Position numbers and translations under genes: made by a program | Source: Mesodorylaimus sp. YZB2_4 | Taxonomy: Eukaryota > Nematoda > Enoplea > Dorylaimida > Dorylaimidae | DNA: 64,000 nucleotides | Reading direction: 5' to 3' | NCBI GenBank assembly: GCA_030248295.1 | Contig: JASANH010001563.1 | Span: 620,001 to 684,000 of the forward strand | Notes under the pieces: generated by a model | What the model was told of the DNA's origin: nothing | Seen by the model: only the letters and a program-made list of their open reading frames with translations | The model's database searches: none | Shown: in pieces, positions 46,024 through 59,200 of the stretch | How the letters are laid out: each line of letters opens with the position of its first letter | How positions within the stretch are numbered: position 1 is the first letter of the stretch

Positions 46024-48050
46024 ATGTCTGCGTTTTCTTTTGCTTTAGCTCCGAAAATGATCGGATTTATCGGACTGGGCAACATGGGTGGTCCCATGGC
46101 AAGAAATTTACTAAAGAAAGGCCATAAGCTGCTCGTTTACGACGCGCTAATTGAAAAGGCTCAGGAACTCAAGGTGAGCCTAAGCAATTGTTTCGAGCTG
46201 TCGGTCTGCTGGGAAGATAGTCCCTATTCGATTGTGTAACCAGTTGTGGCAGGCGTAGAGGGAGCTTGAGGCAAAACCACCGACTAGAGCAGGCAAGTCT
46301 TTAGACTATACCTGCGGCTGAAACATCAACCCGAGAGGTTGACTTCTCCCAGCCAGGGGAGATCGCTTACTCTCTCCCACTCGTCATGGCCCACTGGGTA
46401 CGATGGTTACAGCTGCAGTTCGGTGGTGAGCCATGTACGGCCGTGGGATCGTCTGACGTGAAACAGGGTTCATCTGTGGTTTATAGGCCGAAGGAGCAAC
46501 TGTTGCCGACTCACCTGCCGATGTCGCTGCGGGGACCAAGGAGATCGTTACCATGCTCCCGTCGAGCCCTCACGTTCGTGAAGTGTATGCCGGTCCGAAA
46601 GGATTATTTCAGTAAGTTTATTTATTCAACTTCCATCTCGGGCTTATGGGCGGGGCACCCTTTGATTGTCCTCCTACCACTCTGAATCTCAAATCCACAA
46701 GGCAATCTTTTTCTCACTGGTCATCCTGCCAATCGATCATGGATCAGTTATCGATTGATCAGCTTATCTGGTCAATCGATATCCACGTGAACATGCTTTT
46801 TTTCAGGACAATACAACCGGGCACTTTATGCATGGACAGCAGCACAATCGATCCTGGCGTATCGCGCACAACCGCAGACGAGGCGAAAGCAAAAAATGCC
46901 ATTTACTTGGATGCTCCAGTGTCTGGAGGTGAGTTTATGGCTCGATTATGTCGACCTGGCCTACAGTTTCCTCCATTTTAGGTGTCGCCGCTGCCCAGAA
47001 CGCCCAGTTGACATTTATGGTGGGCGGTGACGAGGGTGGGTACAAGCAGGCGGTGCCCATACTGGAATGCATGGGCAAGAATATCGTGCACTGCGGGGCA
47101 TCAGGAAACGGACAAGCGGCCAAAATTTGCAACAATATGCTCTTGGCTATTTGCATGATCGGAACTTCGGAGGCGTTCAATTTGGGCCAAAAGTTAGTCT
47201 TCTTGATTCGGTTGGGGGAGAGCTTGAGAAGTCATGCGGCTGATTCCTCATCACTGGAGGGCGTGACTGCCACGCCAAACACCCCAGGCAACCACCCAAG
47301 TCTTCCGACCTATCCACGGCTGAAATACCATCCTGACGGGTCACGTTCCGTGCGAAGGATTGATTGCAAGTCAAGCCTCTTCGCGGCATTGGCTATTTGA
47401 GACGTAGACGATACCAAAACGTTATCCGTCTCAAGAGAAAAGTGCCATGCTTGGCTGATTAGCATGAAAAGTGCCCTCATTCAGTACAGTCACATTTTAG
47501 ACCACAGACGGCGTGTTAATTCTCAGGATGGTATCCCCAGTGGTTGCTACTCGAGAGTTCAAACCCACAAAACATATCATGCCAGGCGCAGGGTCCCATG
47601 AGAATGTTATTCAGACAACTTACTCTTATTCAGGAACGATCTGACATACAGTGTGTATCTGGTGCCCGACCCAAACGCTCCTATATTTCAGGCTGGGTTT
47701 GGACCCGCATCTGCTCTCGAAGATTATCAACAGCAGTTCTGGTCGTAGTTGGTCCAGTGAACTGTACAATCCGGTGCCGGGCGTCTTGCCCAATTCGGCA
47801 GCGAGTCGCAACTACGAAGGCGGTTTCGGAGCCAGCCTTATGCTCAAGGTATGCCTTCGCTGTAAGTCCCTTCTTTTTTACACGTTTTCTGTTCCAGGAC
47901 CTCGGCTTAGCGCAGAACGCGGCCACCAGCGCCCAAGTGCCCATTCCCCTGGGCTCGTTGTCATATCAGCTGTATCGCTTGCTCGTCCAGTCGCCTCGTT
48001 ATCAAACAAAGGATTTCTCATCCATATACAAATTCCTATCCGAGAATTAA
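46024..48050 (+). CDS. HIBADH: 3-hydroxyisobutyrate dehydrogenase
   Basis: Mitochondrial NAD+-dependent enzyme of valine breakdown; oxidises 3-hydroxyisobutyrate to methylmalonate semialdehyde. Exons: 46024-46173, 46487-46611, 46807-46928, 46982-47192, 47692-47848, 47898-48050; 305 aa from this ATG. N-terminal Rossmann motif [16 protein letters not shown], then [11 protein letters not shown], substrate-binding APVSGG, catalytic lysine in [10 protein letters not shown] and [14 protein letters not shown], ending [12 protein letters not shown]. The called N-terminus is short for a mitochondrial presequence. An acceptor at 46047-46048 suggests that the true exon 1 may begin at 46049, with the presequence on an upstream exon. 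Introns 1 (313 nt) and 4 (499 nt) each contain a copy of repeat R1. It is tail-to-tail with MED11, 138 bp between stop codons. Confidence 0.92.
46236..46420 (-). repeat. Dispersed repeat R1, copy d
   Basis: In HIBADH intron 1. Plus-strand words tgtaaccagttgtggc, agagcaggcaagtctt, actatacctgcggctgaaac, cagccaggggagatcg and catggcc are matched in the same order at 63.08-63.25 kb. The core is the complement of the R1 core at 8.02 kb. Confidence 0.75.
47215..47390 (-). repeat. Dispersed repeat R1, copy e
   Basis: In HIBADH intron 4. Words gagggcgtgac, acaccccaggcaac, caagtcttccgacctat, ggctgaaataccatcctgac and gcaagtcaagcctct parallel the copy at 8885-9020. Confidence 0.65.
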
Positions 48051-48188
48051 CCCGGTCAAGTGGAAAAAAGAATTCTGTGATTATCAGTATTTTGAACATC
48101 AGTTCGAGCTTTTTTAAGTTAGTATCAGAACAAGAATTAGGTCAGATCGTGGTTTGAATACTCGAAAGTATAAGATACGGGAGTGGGA

Positions 48189-48747
48189 TCATTTTGTGTC
48201 AGCATTTTTGAGATCATGGGTTTTATCGTTTTCCTTGCGAATAGCATCGGCCAATCGTTGGTTGAAGTACTCTGTCCGTTCGCTAGCTGACCGCTGTTGC
48301 CGAATGGGCAGATACGCAGAGCCCTCGTGAGCCGCCCCCGCACCGATTTGGTTCAGATAATTGATTTGTTCCAGCATGGCGGCCTCGATATTCTTTAGTT
48401 TCGTCAGATAATCGGACCCGTATCGCTCCACCTGGAAAGTGTGGTCGTCAGTTATGGGTGTTCTTTGCATGGGCTTCGCCTTGGCCACGACATCGCCCAC
48501 AATGACACAATATCAAATCCTATCTATTCGCGGCCCAGCAACACTCAACCGTCTGCTCGGGCCTTAAGCGGGAATCGAACCTGCCCCACGCATACCCGCA
48601 GTGTATTCAACCCATATCACTCACCGTTTTCGGGGCAACCTTCTCTTTGCTGGCCTCTGTCATACACTGGGCTGCCGTCCTGAGCACATCGGCCACTTCT
48701 CTCTCCACATCGTCCAACTGCTGCAGCCGTGTTTTCAACGATGCCAT
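48189..48747 (-). CDS. MED11: Mediator complex subunit 11
   Basis: Small head-module subunit of Mediator, which bridges activators and RNA polymerase II; MED11 pairs with MED22. Two exons, 48747-48625 and 48431-48189, give 121 aa, close to the ~117 aa of the human protein. Exon 1 carries a helix LDDVEREVADVLRTAAQCM followed by EASKEK, matching the family's ALEDIEREIG..ELSKEK pattern. Exon 2 carries LEQINYLNQIGAGAAHEGSA, matching the family pattern ending in PHEGSSY. The charged C-terminal tail (ENDKTHDLKNADTK) extends beyond the human end. The 193-bp intron contains a tRNA B-box-like word on the minus strand (ggttcgattccc, near 48565-48585), probably a SINE fragment. It is tandem with Shroom, whose stop lies 409 bp upstream. 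Confidence 0.82.
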
Positions 48748-49156
48748 CCTGCAAACACCCTTATCACCTCTTATCATTCCTTATCACTTCCAAAACCTGC
48801 TCGATTCGCATCGACCATCTCCACATAACTCTCCTCTATAATTCCATTTTTTACTCCTGTTCATTTCTTGTTTACATTAGCCAAATATGGCCAAGCTTGG
48901 CAGCAACTTTGTCCCAAAAACAAACCAAAAAACTGAATATATGCGGTCTAATGGCTTCAAAATTTACAAAAGGCACGTAGGAATTTAGTACCAAATAAAT
49001 CGAAAAAATTGCTCACAACTTATATCACTGGCACAAATCTGTGTGGCAGGCATGTACAAAAGGAAATCACCACTGCTTTGTCTAAAATACAAAATCGTCT
49101 ACTCTCAATTTGAAATGTGAATTGAGACCGGTCGTTGGTCGATGCGCGTCTTTTGT
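48748..49156. other. Gap between MED11 and Shroom
   Basis: About 410 bp on the minus-strand side between the Shroom stop and MED11 start. It must contain the Shroom 3' untranslated region and MED11 promoter. No repeat or poly(A) signal stands out on the minus strand. Confidence 0.45.
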
Positions 49157-52100
49157 TCACGATTTCGAAAGACTCTGTTCCAATGCTCGTTTTTGATCTT
49201 CGCCCAATTTGATCTTATCATCGATTTCTCGTCCGTCCAACAACAACTTGTATTTCATTTGAATAAAGTACTGATAATCGGCCAACTGCTCTTGACTCAA
49301 CACCGATCTCAGACTGATCATTATCTGCTCTCCTCGCTCATCCAAATCCTCTCTCAAATCCTTGGCATCGTGCAGTTGAGTCATCAGCCGCTGACGCCGT
49401 TCAAATAGCTGCTGTTGCTGAAAACAGAAATCAACCAGTTCTTTTCTGCAACTCAACCAAAACTTTCTTTTGAAATAGGACTAGTTTGGCCAACAAACTG
49501 AACTAGCCACCCTTTTCCTCAAAGCACATTCCAAGAATCCCAAACATCAGGCCACAACTCGTTCCTCCTCCCGAAGGAGATTCCCCTCTGCCCTGCATTC
49601 CCTATCTTCCATTCCAGACCCCAATCCTCGCTACTTACCTTCTCCTTGGCCATCTTATCCGCACCTTGACTCTGCACCAGTACATTCAACTCGTTATCCA
49701 TTCTGGCCAGCTGACACGACAGCTTTAACAGAAGTTGAGTAATGTTCTCCGTGTCCACAATGAACTGTCGGAACCGGTCCTTAGTCTGCTTGCTCAACGA
49801 GCACGACTCGTCGATCAAGGCGAACAGGGATGCACCGAGCTCGTTGTTACATCGAATCTCCTCCTCCACAGCCCGCTGCTCCTCTTTCAGCACTTTCAAC
49901 TTGCGAGACATCCGAGCGATCAGATCAATCTGCAAACAAAATACACTTCATAAAAAAACATCAATTCTTGAACTTTCCGAGGCCATCAGCATCAGAATTG
50001 AGATTGGTTGAAATGAGTTCAGTCTACGATTTATTGCCCAAACTAAAAAACCTTTAGCAATTTCCATTCAAGGTCAACGACTGCCTCCTGACGTACGGCC
50101 CCACGTCGATCTAACTCTCTTCCTATAGACCCCCATTGGGCCAACACACTCGCATATTCTCCCTTCGCGTGATTACTTCCAAAAAGGCACCCAGTCTGAC
50201 AGCCGTCATTAACTGCCCCATTCGTCTTGCCCAAATCCCTCTTCCAGTCTCACCTTTTCTTTTTCCAAATCCACCGAATCCGTAGACAACGTTCGGACGG
50301 GATGCGTCGTCGAACGTCTGCAAACAAAAGCACATCAAACACAGATCGCCTCGGCCATACTTTTCACACAAGGCCGGAGGTATACATTCCCAGCAGTTGC
50401 CACTCACCCCGATCCATTTTGCCCGTTGGTTGCATAAAAGCTGTTCTTGTGGACCACTTGCTTGCCATCCCCGCCGTGCCCATTCTCACCATACACACTG
50501 GACAGCCTGACGTTGGCGAAGCACTCTTCCAAGTAGTCCACGCTGCACCGTTGATTCGGTGCCAAGATCTGTTTTAGTGACGAATCGTTCGATTTCTGCG
50601 CCACATAGTTGGACAGTTCTCTGCACTTCTCCTCGTCCTCCAACTGTTTGCGTTGTTTGAACGGACTCGTGCCGTTCGATCCAGGCATAGCCGTCACACC
50701 GCACGTACCATTCTCTCGTTGAGCGTAGGTCCCGAACCGACCATCGCAGCCGTCCACACCGCCCCCGTTCTCCCCATTCTGTCCACCAACGAACGGCTTC
50801 GGAGGCCGCGCGGGAACCTGTTGTGGTCCCGTAGACATGGCGCTCAATTTGGCTGGCTTCTTTGGCACTGGCGGACGCGGCTTGTTGGCAGACGCCGATT
50901 TGGTGTCCATGGGCGGCGAGTGGGGCGTGTTGTTGGGCGGAGAATACAGGCCGCTCGACGACGAGGACGAGGACAGTTGGCCTTGGTGGGCCACAAGCAA
51001 TTCCTGATTATGATCACCCATGCACATCGGATGCACTTGCACGACGCGTCGATTCGCATTCGTAGCACTGATGGGGAAGCTAGTCTGATTGCCACTCGTC
51101 ATCGACTTTGCCGTTTCGATGGTGCTGCTCGGATTCGTAAGGCTGTTGGCACGAATCTGATCAGCGAACAATTTGCGGGCAATCATGGCCACAGAACTCC
51201 TAAAATTGGCAAAATAACAAAGTAGACAACCGAAAATCCTAACTGCATGCACATACATTGGGGCCGCACGGACACGACTCTCCATCGGCACCACCGCCTC
51301 ACCTCGTCCAGCCCAAATCCAAATCTATACCCCCTCCATCCTCGCCTTTTATAAAAGATACAAAAATTATAACACGATCTCCTCCAGGTACGAAAATTAT
51401 TACCCGCGCCTAAACCACGTCCAGTCGTCTGACTGCCCACACGGCCTCCTTCTTGGCGCATAGCTGGCTCCAGTCTCGCCCATTGTGACAACGAACCAGT
51501 GTCAATAAGAGCTCGCGTCCAAGTTTCCTTCCACCCTCCATTCTATCCCAAACCTACATTTTACAATTCGCACGCGCCCTCCTCTCCCAAATTGCCGTCA
51601 CGCAAGACTAAAACTCGAAAACACAATTCTAAACTTTGAAATATTTCGAAAAGCCGTCGTCCATTTCACAATGCCTGACACTACGACTCGGCTAAATCGT
51701 TACGGCTCTTATATTAGCACTCGAGTAGCTCGGCGTGAACAACTCCATCCACCATTTCCTCCCTTCGGCCCCAAACACAAAATACTTCACCCAAGAAAAT
51801 CAACAAAACCAGTCTCGCCTCGCTTAACAGCTGCGCCCCACCTCCTTGGAACCAGTTCCGATTCGGCCACTACCACCTCTAAATAAGGACATCCCGACTC
51901 ACGCATTGTCTAATCTAATCCTAAACGACTGCTCACGCAAGCGCAAAATAATTTTACCCTCGCCCGCCTTCTTGCTCGGGCCACGATTGCATGCACGACA
52001 AAAAAGACACAACGTCAATATCTCCTCGCTGCACGAAACCCTAATACGCAAACCGAGAGCTGCTCATTCGTGACGCACTGCCGTCCACAGCCTGCCTCCT

Positions 52101-55100
52101 TTCCGTGTCAGCAGAAGAGCCGACCACGACTCGCCCGTCGTCGATTCTTTCTCTCACGATTCAGACAACGACCCGGCACCCTGCCATCCTCATCGCAACA
52201 AAATATACCACGTCCAAACTGGTTCTCGCGCCCACAAAATACGTTTTACGACACTGGCGAAAAAGAAAACATCATCGGGCCCTCCCCTACAAGGACATGC
52301 AACATTAGCTTACCCGCTCGTTTGCTCTTCCTGGCTGCCCATTGACGCAGCTTGCACCAAGCCGCTGTCCGAAGATCGCCGACAATGGCTTATCCGATCG
52401 CCGTCCATGCCCGCCCCATTGGACGAGGCGGAGGGAGGCGGTGGTGGTGGGGGCTTGCGAGGTAATGGCGGCGGCGGCGGCGAGGCCTTGGTCATTATTA
52501 ATTGCTGATGTTGTTCGTGGTTGTTCAATTTATGAGGCACGGCGTAGAGCGGAGACGCTGTCGACGGACACCCAAAGCTGAAACAGCACAAAACCAGACA
52601 TCAATTACAATCTACTATTCACAACCAAAATCAATAATCCCTCGCGAGATTAGAAAATCAAGCTTTCTATACGCCGCCAGGGACCGCCAAATGCAATACA
52701 ATCCATTCAATCCCCTTCACAATTATAATTCTATTCGCAAGACCTCTCCGAGAGACCTCTAAAAAGCCCAGTGTTATTTTTACTGCATAAAAGAGAAACA
52801 AACTAGTTTTTGCACATTTTGCATTTCTATTTACACCGACTTATGCCAGAACATTGCCACGGCCTAGAACCCGTCCATCGACCGCACACCCGTTCCACCC
52901 AGGGTTGACGTTCGGACCAGTCCCAACAACTCAAGTCCAACAAACCCCAATTGCCACCCTCAGTCCTAAACTTACTCCGCAACTGCTTCCCAATCAAACC
53001 CTGACTAACCACATCCAACTGGACCCGCATCCACTTTGCACCCATTACAAATATCAACCATGGACCCCACTCAATTCAATGCACATCAACTTACTTGTTC
53101 AACCTTTGACTGGTAGCGTAAGCCAATGAATCTTCGTCTGCCAATTGCTGAAAAGACAACACACCCTGAGTCTATCAATGCCATCCACCAGTCCACTTTT
53201 CCACCATCCTTTGCTGAGATTCCCAAAAACACAGCTGACGTAAAAGATTCCGCGATTACGTCGAAGCGCCTAGCAACAAAATCGCGAAGCAAACCTACTA
53301 TTACAACATTATACTAGACCCGACTGGTCCATACTAAAAGTGGATGGACGAAAACGAGCCTCCGCGAGTCCACTGACAGCACGGTGAACTCAGCCTACCC
53401 CTTTGCACGAACCATTTTTCGAAAGCTATGCAAACATTTTTCAATATATCTCGTCGAACCTCGGCCCGAGCGCAACGTGTAAAAATTACGACACACTCTA
53501 TCGGCCCCCGTTTTCGTTCGTGTCGCGTCTAACTAAACTTTAGATAAAACCAAGGCCGACGACCAACAAATTATCAAAGACCTCCCTATCCGACACTTCA
53601 AACACACGCCCCATGGACTCGACGAATACTTGTTCCGATAGCCCCGACGACCCACTCCACACTCCTAAGCCCTCCACTGCATTCTCGATAATATCCGCGC
53701 CACAAGTCACGTTTCACCTTGTAATTCAAGACGACACCCGACCTCCTGTTTGACAACAAGATCCTAATTTGATAATCCATGCCCTCACCATTCCACGCGT
53801 GTTTCAACAAATGTGCCCATGCACTTAATGCCCCATTACACACCACAACTGCCCTCCGGACAGCCACTTCCACATTCCGCCAACCCGCACCAATACCTGC
53901 TAGCGCCAATGCCACTTGCCCACTGCTATCTACGGGTACCAATGGGACTTCCATTCCCACGTTACTGATCAACCCCTCTCCCCTCTATTTCACAGTCCAC
54001 TGAGCCCCATTCCCGCACTCCCCTCCATCCCTCCTTCACGCACTAGCAACTTTCCATTTCGCCCAACACAAACACCCATTCTCACCACAAACTAAGAAAC
54101 CAACGAGAAAAAGTTGCTGGCGATTATGCCATTTCATTTATAGTTGCAACGCCTTCGTTTCTAAACTCGACGCCGACTCATTCAAAGGCCACCAAAGAAA
54201 CCTATACTGACGCCTGAACTAAAACTTGTAGGCTCGCTTCGACTCCTTTTAATGTACACACTCACCTCCCCTCCGACCACCGTGACGCACTCTCTAAACT
54301 ATGTAGTGCATCCACGCGCGACGTTGACTGATTACCGTCCTCCCTTTCCCGTGTGTAATGCACACCGGAATGAGAAGTGAAATGATCCCAATCCACTCAC
54401 CTCATGCTTGTCCCCGGGCCATTGCGCAATCGTGTACGTGCACGATCCAGCTTCCTCTTCGTATCGTAGGTTCAGATTCGAAGTGCTTCGATAGGCTTCC
54501 TTGCCGCTTAAATCCGGTAAGCTCTTGGCCGGTGCCACGTCGACCGCCGACGCATGTTGAAGTTTCCTTCGTATGGACGACTGAGTCGGCGCCTTGTGCT
54601 GAGGCCGCTGCTGGTACCGAACTCGAGCACCGGGCACTTTGGAATGGAGAGCAGAACTAGCCAAGAACGATCTCACTGGCTCATCGTATTCTTGATAGCG
54701 AGGCGAGGGCGGATCGTGATGCTCGCGCGATGATGCAATAACCATTGTAGAATGATAGTAGGACCCGTGCTGGTGCAGCTGCGACACCAAGCCGCCATTG
54801 GCCGCCATCGAATTAGCCTGCTCACCAAGAACGTTCTCCGTGCTGGCCGATCTTCTAACAGCAGCCAACGAGTCCACTGTTCTGCCGCCTAATTTTAAAT
54901 TTATCGACTCGTGAACTGATTCGTAAAATGAATTGTTACCATTCGATTCTTTGCTGTAGTCGTAGGGTGTGGTGGGAGTGACACCTCCTCCGCTGTCGCT
55001 CGTCATCACACTGGATGAACCAGAACTCGAGATTTGCGACATGGACTTTGTGTGCATTAGCGAAGAGGTGGGGGCAAGAATGCGGCTACTCTCCTCTTCG

Positions 55101-56233
55101 TCCCCATTCGAACGGGGACTACCTCCGAGGGACGGTCGCTGGGCCGAGTCTCGTCTTGGCGAATAGTAAAGACGTTGTTGATGACCTTTGTCCTCGCCCT
55201 CGTATCGTATCGACGCCCTGGCGTATTGTTGCTGTTGTTGAGATTGCGGCTGCTGTTGTTGCAATTTCTTCAATAGCTTCGGACAAATTTCTCGCATACT
55301 CTGCGCCGAACATCGCCTCAACGTGCTCGTATCGCCGCCACCCATATCCGAATACCCATCAGTGCAATAGGGCGACGAGCCGTTACCGTAATGTTCAAAC
55401 ACAATCGTCGACGAGTGAGGCGTGAAATGCCCGTCCGCACTCGTGTCCATTGGCGTGGCTCCTCCATCGCCCAGGGAGGATGTCGGCGTCCCAACGCCAG
55501 CATTCCAACACGATTGGCTTCGATAATGAGTCGGCCCATTCGCCAAGGTGCTCGCCGTCGACGGCGATGATACCGTCTTAAAATAGGCATCGGGCCACGA
55601 CGGCGACTTCTCGTGATGATTAAATCCATTCTGCTCGTTTTGTCTCGACTGTTCTTTCTTGTTCCGCCACTCCGATGGGCCTCTCGAAGCCGTCCTCACC
55701 AACGAGGGTGACGACAGACGCGAGTCGCTCACAGTGCTCTGCGTGTCGGCCATACTTCCATACTCGGATGTGGACGAGTGTTGAGAATCATCACCTCCGC
55801 CCGTCGTGGTACCATTCGACCCATTCCCACTGCTCGACGTTTCCCCGTTTGAATTATTCAACACCAATTGCTTCGTTTGCTCCTTGTTCGACTTGGCCAT
55901 TGCCGTTGACGCGCTGTCTCGGTAGTACAGCATCGTCGACGAAGTACTTGGTTGCTTGTTGGAGAATGCTTTGCCCACCAGGCCTTTCCGTTCCATAATC
56001 GCACTACCGTCACCGTTCTCCAAAGCCGATAGATGGCCGGAACAGCTAGTCGTTTTAGTCGGCGCTTTAAAATGCATACCAGCCGATAAGACCGCACTAC
56101 CCGTCCTTTGACGCATACTCGCCGCGTTCACAGTTTGCTCGACCAATTTCAACGGAGACTCTGTCATCGTCGTCGTCTCAACGTTGTTTGATAATAACAA
56201 TACCTCCTTAGATTCCTGCTTTATAGCCGCCAT
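49157..56233 (-). CDS. Shroom: Shroom actin-binding protein with ASD2 domain
   Basis: Organises apical actomyosin by recruiting Rho kinase; drives apical constriction of epithelia. Exons: 56233-54336 (or to 54401), 52577-52314, 51199-50408, 50317-50254, 49929-49639, 49417-49157; about 1189 aa. The decisive part is the C-terminal ASD2 coiled coil: KLKVLKEEQRAVEEEIRCNN, ELGASLFALIDESC, LLLKLSCQLARMDNELNVL, then LSQEQLADYQYFIQMKYKLL and DDKIKLGEDQKRALEQSL. The proline run PPPPPLPRKPPPPPPP (exon 2) is an Ena/VASP EVH1-type ligand, and RPPVPKKPAKL could bind SH3 domains. Exon 1 is Ser-rich with a polyglutamine patch. No PDZ domain is encoded; some invertebrate isoforms lack it. The stronger donor at 54400 (gtgagt) breaks phase with exon 2. 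The weaker one at 54335 keeps it, unless a small exon is missing from the 1.76-kb intron. Confidence 0.85.
52578..54335 (-). other. Largest internal intron of Shroom
   Basis: About 1.76 kb with no exon I can recognise on the minus strand. The phase problem at the previous donor makes a missed small exon possible here. Confidence 0.5.
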
Positions 56234-59200
56234 AAATATAATCTCCCGCAATCAAACCAACTACCGACTTGAAACCTAAAAAATACAAGGAATCTCACAT
56301 TACAGCCACAACCTCTACGTTTTATGACTCGCCAAATAACAAGTGCACTATAAAGCCCCAGGAGAAAATAACACTAAATCTAAATCCCATTTTCCAACGA
56401 GAAAACACATTATCACCCAGCCAGACCCCAGACAGACTAGCTGTCTAACCAAGCCAAAGGCATTTATCAATGAGAGAGGCGTCACTTGACTCACGAGCCC
56501 CGCTTCTCTGCCAAATATTTCCTGTCCCACGCCTGGCTTTTTAAAGTCTTATCAGCCACCAATATCCAAGCCAGCTAGTTCTGGCAACAGCTAAATGCCG
56601 AGCCTAGCTTCCTAGCCGCCAACCCGCTCAGCCATCGCCACAGCTGATTCTCGCAAATAGAACAGCTCGACGCACCTGCTGCGCCACCCACGACCAAAAC
56701 AATCCCGTTTGCTATGCTCACACGCGCGTCATTGTCCCAATTGCCACCCGCGACGACATAGCTCCAATGACCCTTATACCCATTTCAATGCCAGATCAAA
56801 AAGAGTCAACCCACCAATTCTATTCGAGACCATTCCTTTCAGAGCCAACTAAAGATCGGGTCAGACCAACCATAACAATTCCAACAATCCTCTAAACTCC
56901 CAAAACCAAAGAGGCTGGGTCGTCGACGGAAGGAAGCCTACTCACACTCTTGTAATGCACGAAAGAACGACCAAAGCACAAAAACAAACACAGCCGCCCA
57001 AGGTCAGCCTCAAACTACACCCAATGGTCCACGTCCAAATTTGGTCAATAGTACAGAAAGCCACTCTTGACGCTTTTCCGTTTGCACTTCTCACCGTAAC
57101 ATAAAAGCCCCACGGCAGACCAATGTCAAACAAGTCCAAAAATGGACACGCCTTTTCATTGTCGACTAGAATGGCGTTGACCAGTCAATACGAGGTGCCA
57201 ATGGACGCACTGGCTCGCCCTTGGTCACTCCTTTCGAAATGCCTCTTTTAGCTCAATTTATTCACTTTGCAAGTTCGCGCCCGCCTCGACGCCCGATTTA
57301 CGCATATTGCGAATTACTCGAATTCCTCTAACACCTTTTTGCCAAGCCCGCATTCGCACTTTTTGTGTCCGAGCTGTGCGTTTGTGTGGAACGCGGATGA
57401 TGACATAACCAAAGAAAACGCTTTGCAAGTCACCATGGCACTGATAAATGCCCCATCGGCCGGTCGAACGCGTGATGGGTGTTAGCTAGAAACGGTAGTC
57501 AACATTTACCGATACGCCCCGCCAACCGACCGCACGTCACCTTTTGCCCTACGCCTTCGCACACCCGTCTACATTCCTTTTAGCCCAGATCTAGCGTGTA
57601 AGCAATAGCAAAGCCAGTTGCAGCTGCCAAATAAATACAACGAGGAACTGTGGCCCGTATCCAAACGACAAGACGATTTCACGCTATGTACCAAAGCTGG
57701 CGACCCAACCATATACTTGCCATATCCTTTTGCATGGCCGTTTGCTCACCCAGTTGACACAGGTGAACAAGATGACGCGCGGCCATGACCCGCCTTACGC
57801 CTAAACAAAATCAAACCCCAATCTTTGCATAACCTTAGTCAACCAATGCATCTTCCCTTGCCCACCAAAACCCATCAATATCCTGTGTCATATCACCCTG
57901 TCCAAACAACTAACCATAACATCACCCACTGCATCAGTAATACAAACACCCCTGAACCTGCTAACGAGATCTATGCATACACTCTATTTACTCATTGTCT
58001 GACCCTCTTTTGCCTGTTTTGCAAAATACAATAATCCACACAAAATCCAACTTTGCAACTTTATCTCATTTCACTGCTCCGAGAAAAACACACCATCCCA
58101 TTGCAAAAAAGCCTCGCCTCCCGCACCCTCGAAAACCAATTTTGCATTTTGCACTCGCGATCAGGCTCGGAAAGGAAGCTAAGCAAACTAGAAACGATCC
58201 CATCAAGAGCAACAAGGCGGCCGGGACCTTACTAGCACTTATTGGGAAAATGGATCCGACGACGACCAGCTCGGCTTATAGCTCTTTGAAACACGACTCT
58301 ATTTCGGACAACGGCTCTGCGTTTACCTGAGTGCACCCGCCCCCCCCCCCCCCCAGTCCAAACCAAACACGTTAAAGTCCAAACCGTGCTTTGTCGCTCG
58401 AACGAGCAAACACGTCTGATGCCGGGCCCTGGAGACGGTTGTAACTGTCTCCTACCACTCGACACTGCCCCCACCATACGCTATGGACCCTTTATTTACT
58501 ATGCGATAGACGACCATTCCAAGAATGTGGCCTCGACTGACGCCCCCTTCCACTGACCACAAACGGCGGCTTTATCCCCTCTCGCTTTACTGTGCACCTC
58601 GTTCAGCAAATGACGACAGCCAACAAGTTCAAACACGATTCTCTTCCCAAACGACGACAAAAGGTTTAACTTTTTCAAAGTGGTAGTTTTTTAAAATTTG
58701 GAATTCTCTTTTCCCGATTCTCCTCATTCGATGGAGGACCCTTCGACCAGTCAACAATTTGGCGGCCATGTCAAGTACTATTCCGTCATGCTGAGCACAA
58801 GTTTGAGTGGACCAGCAAAATGACAAAAGAAACTAAGGTTCAATAACCGCCTCGCCCATTTCGCGCGTCCCAGTATACAAACACCACAACAACAACGACC
58901 ATCAAACACAGCGCAATGGCCAGAAAAGAATTCTGCACACTGATCACGAGACCAATGCTTTATCTTTGCCTCAACTCCCCTCGCCTAGCCGAAACCAATT
59001 CGGATAGGCAAGCTGCCAAGGCCCGAACTGACCCGTCGACCCAAACTCACCACCAAAATCACAAGCCGCCATCTCCGAGTCCAATCTGTCTGCCCGTAAT
59101 AAAAAATCCGTTTGTCACATGTCCGAGGCAGATGGTCAATCGTTGATGACACGAGGTCATCATCGCATCGCTTTTACTAGTCCGCTCTCGCCACTACCTC

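Noticed and set aside
58340-58354. Poly-C run as a functional element
   Set aside because: A simple homopolymer in C-rich non-coding sequence; no structure around it and possibly of uncertain length.
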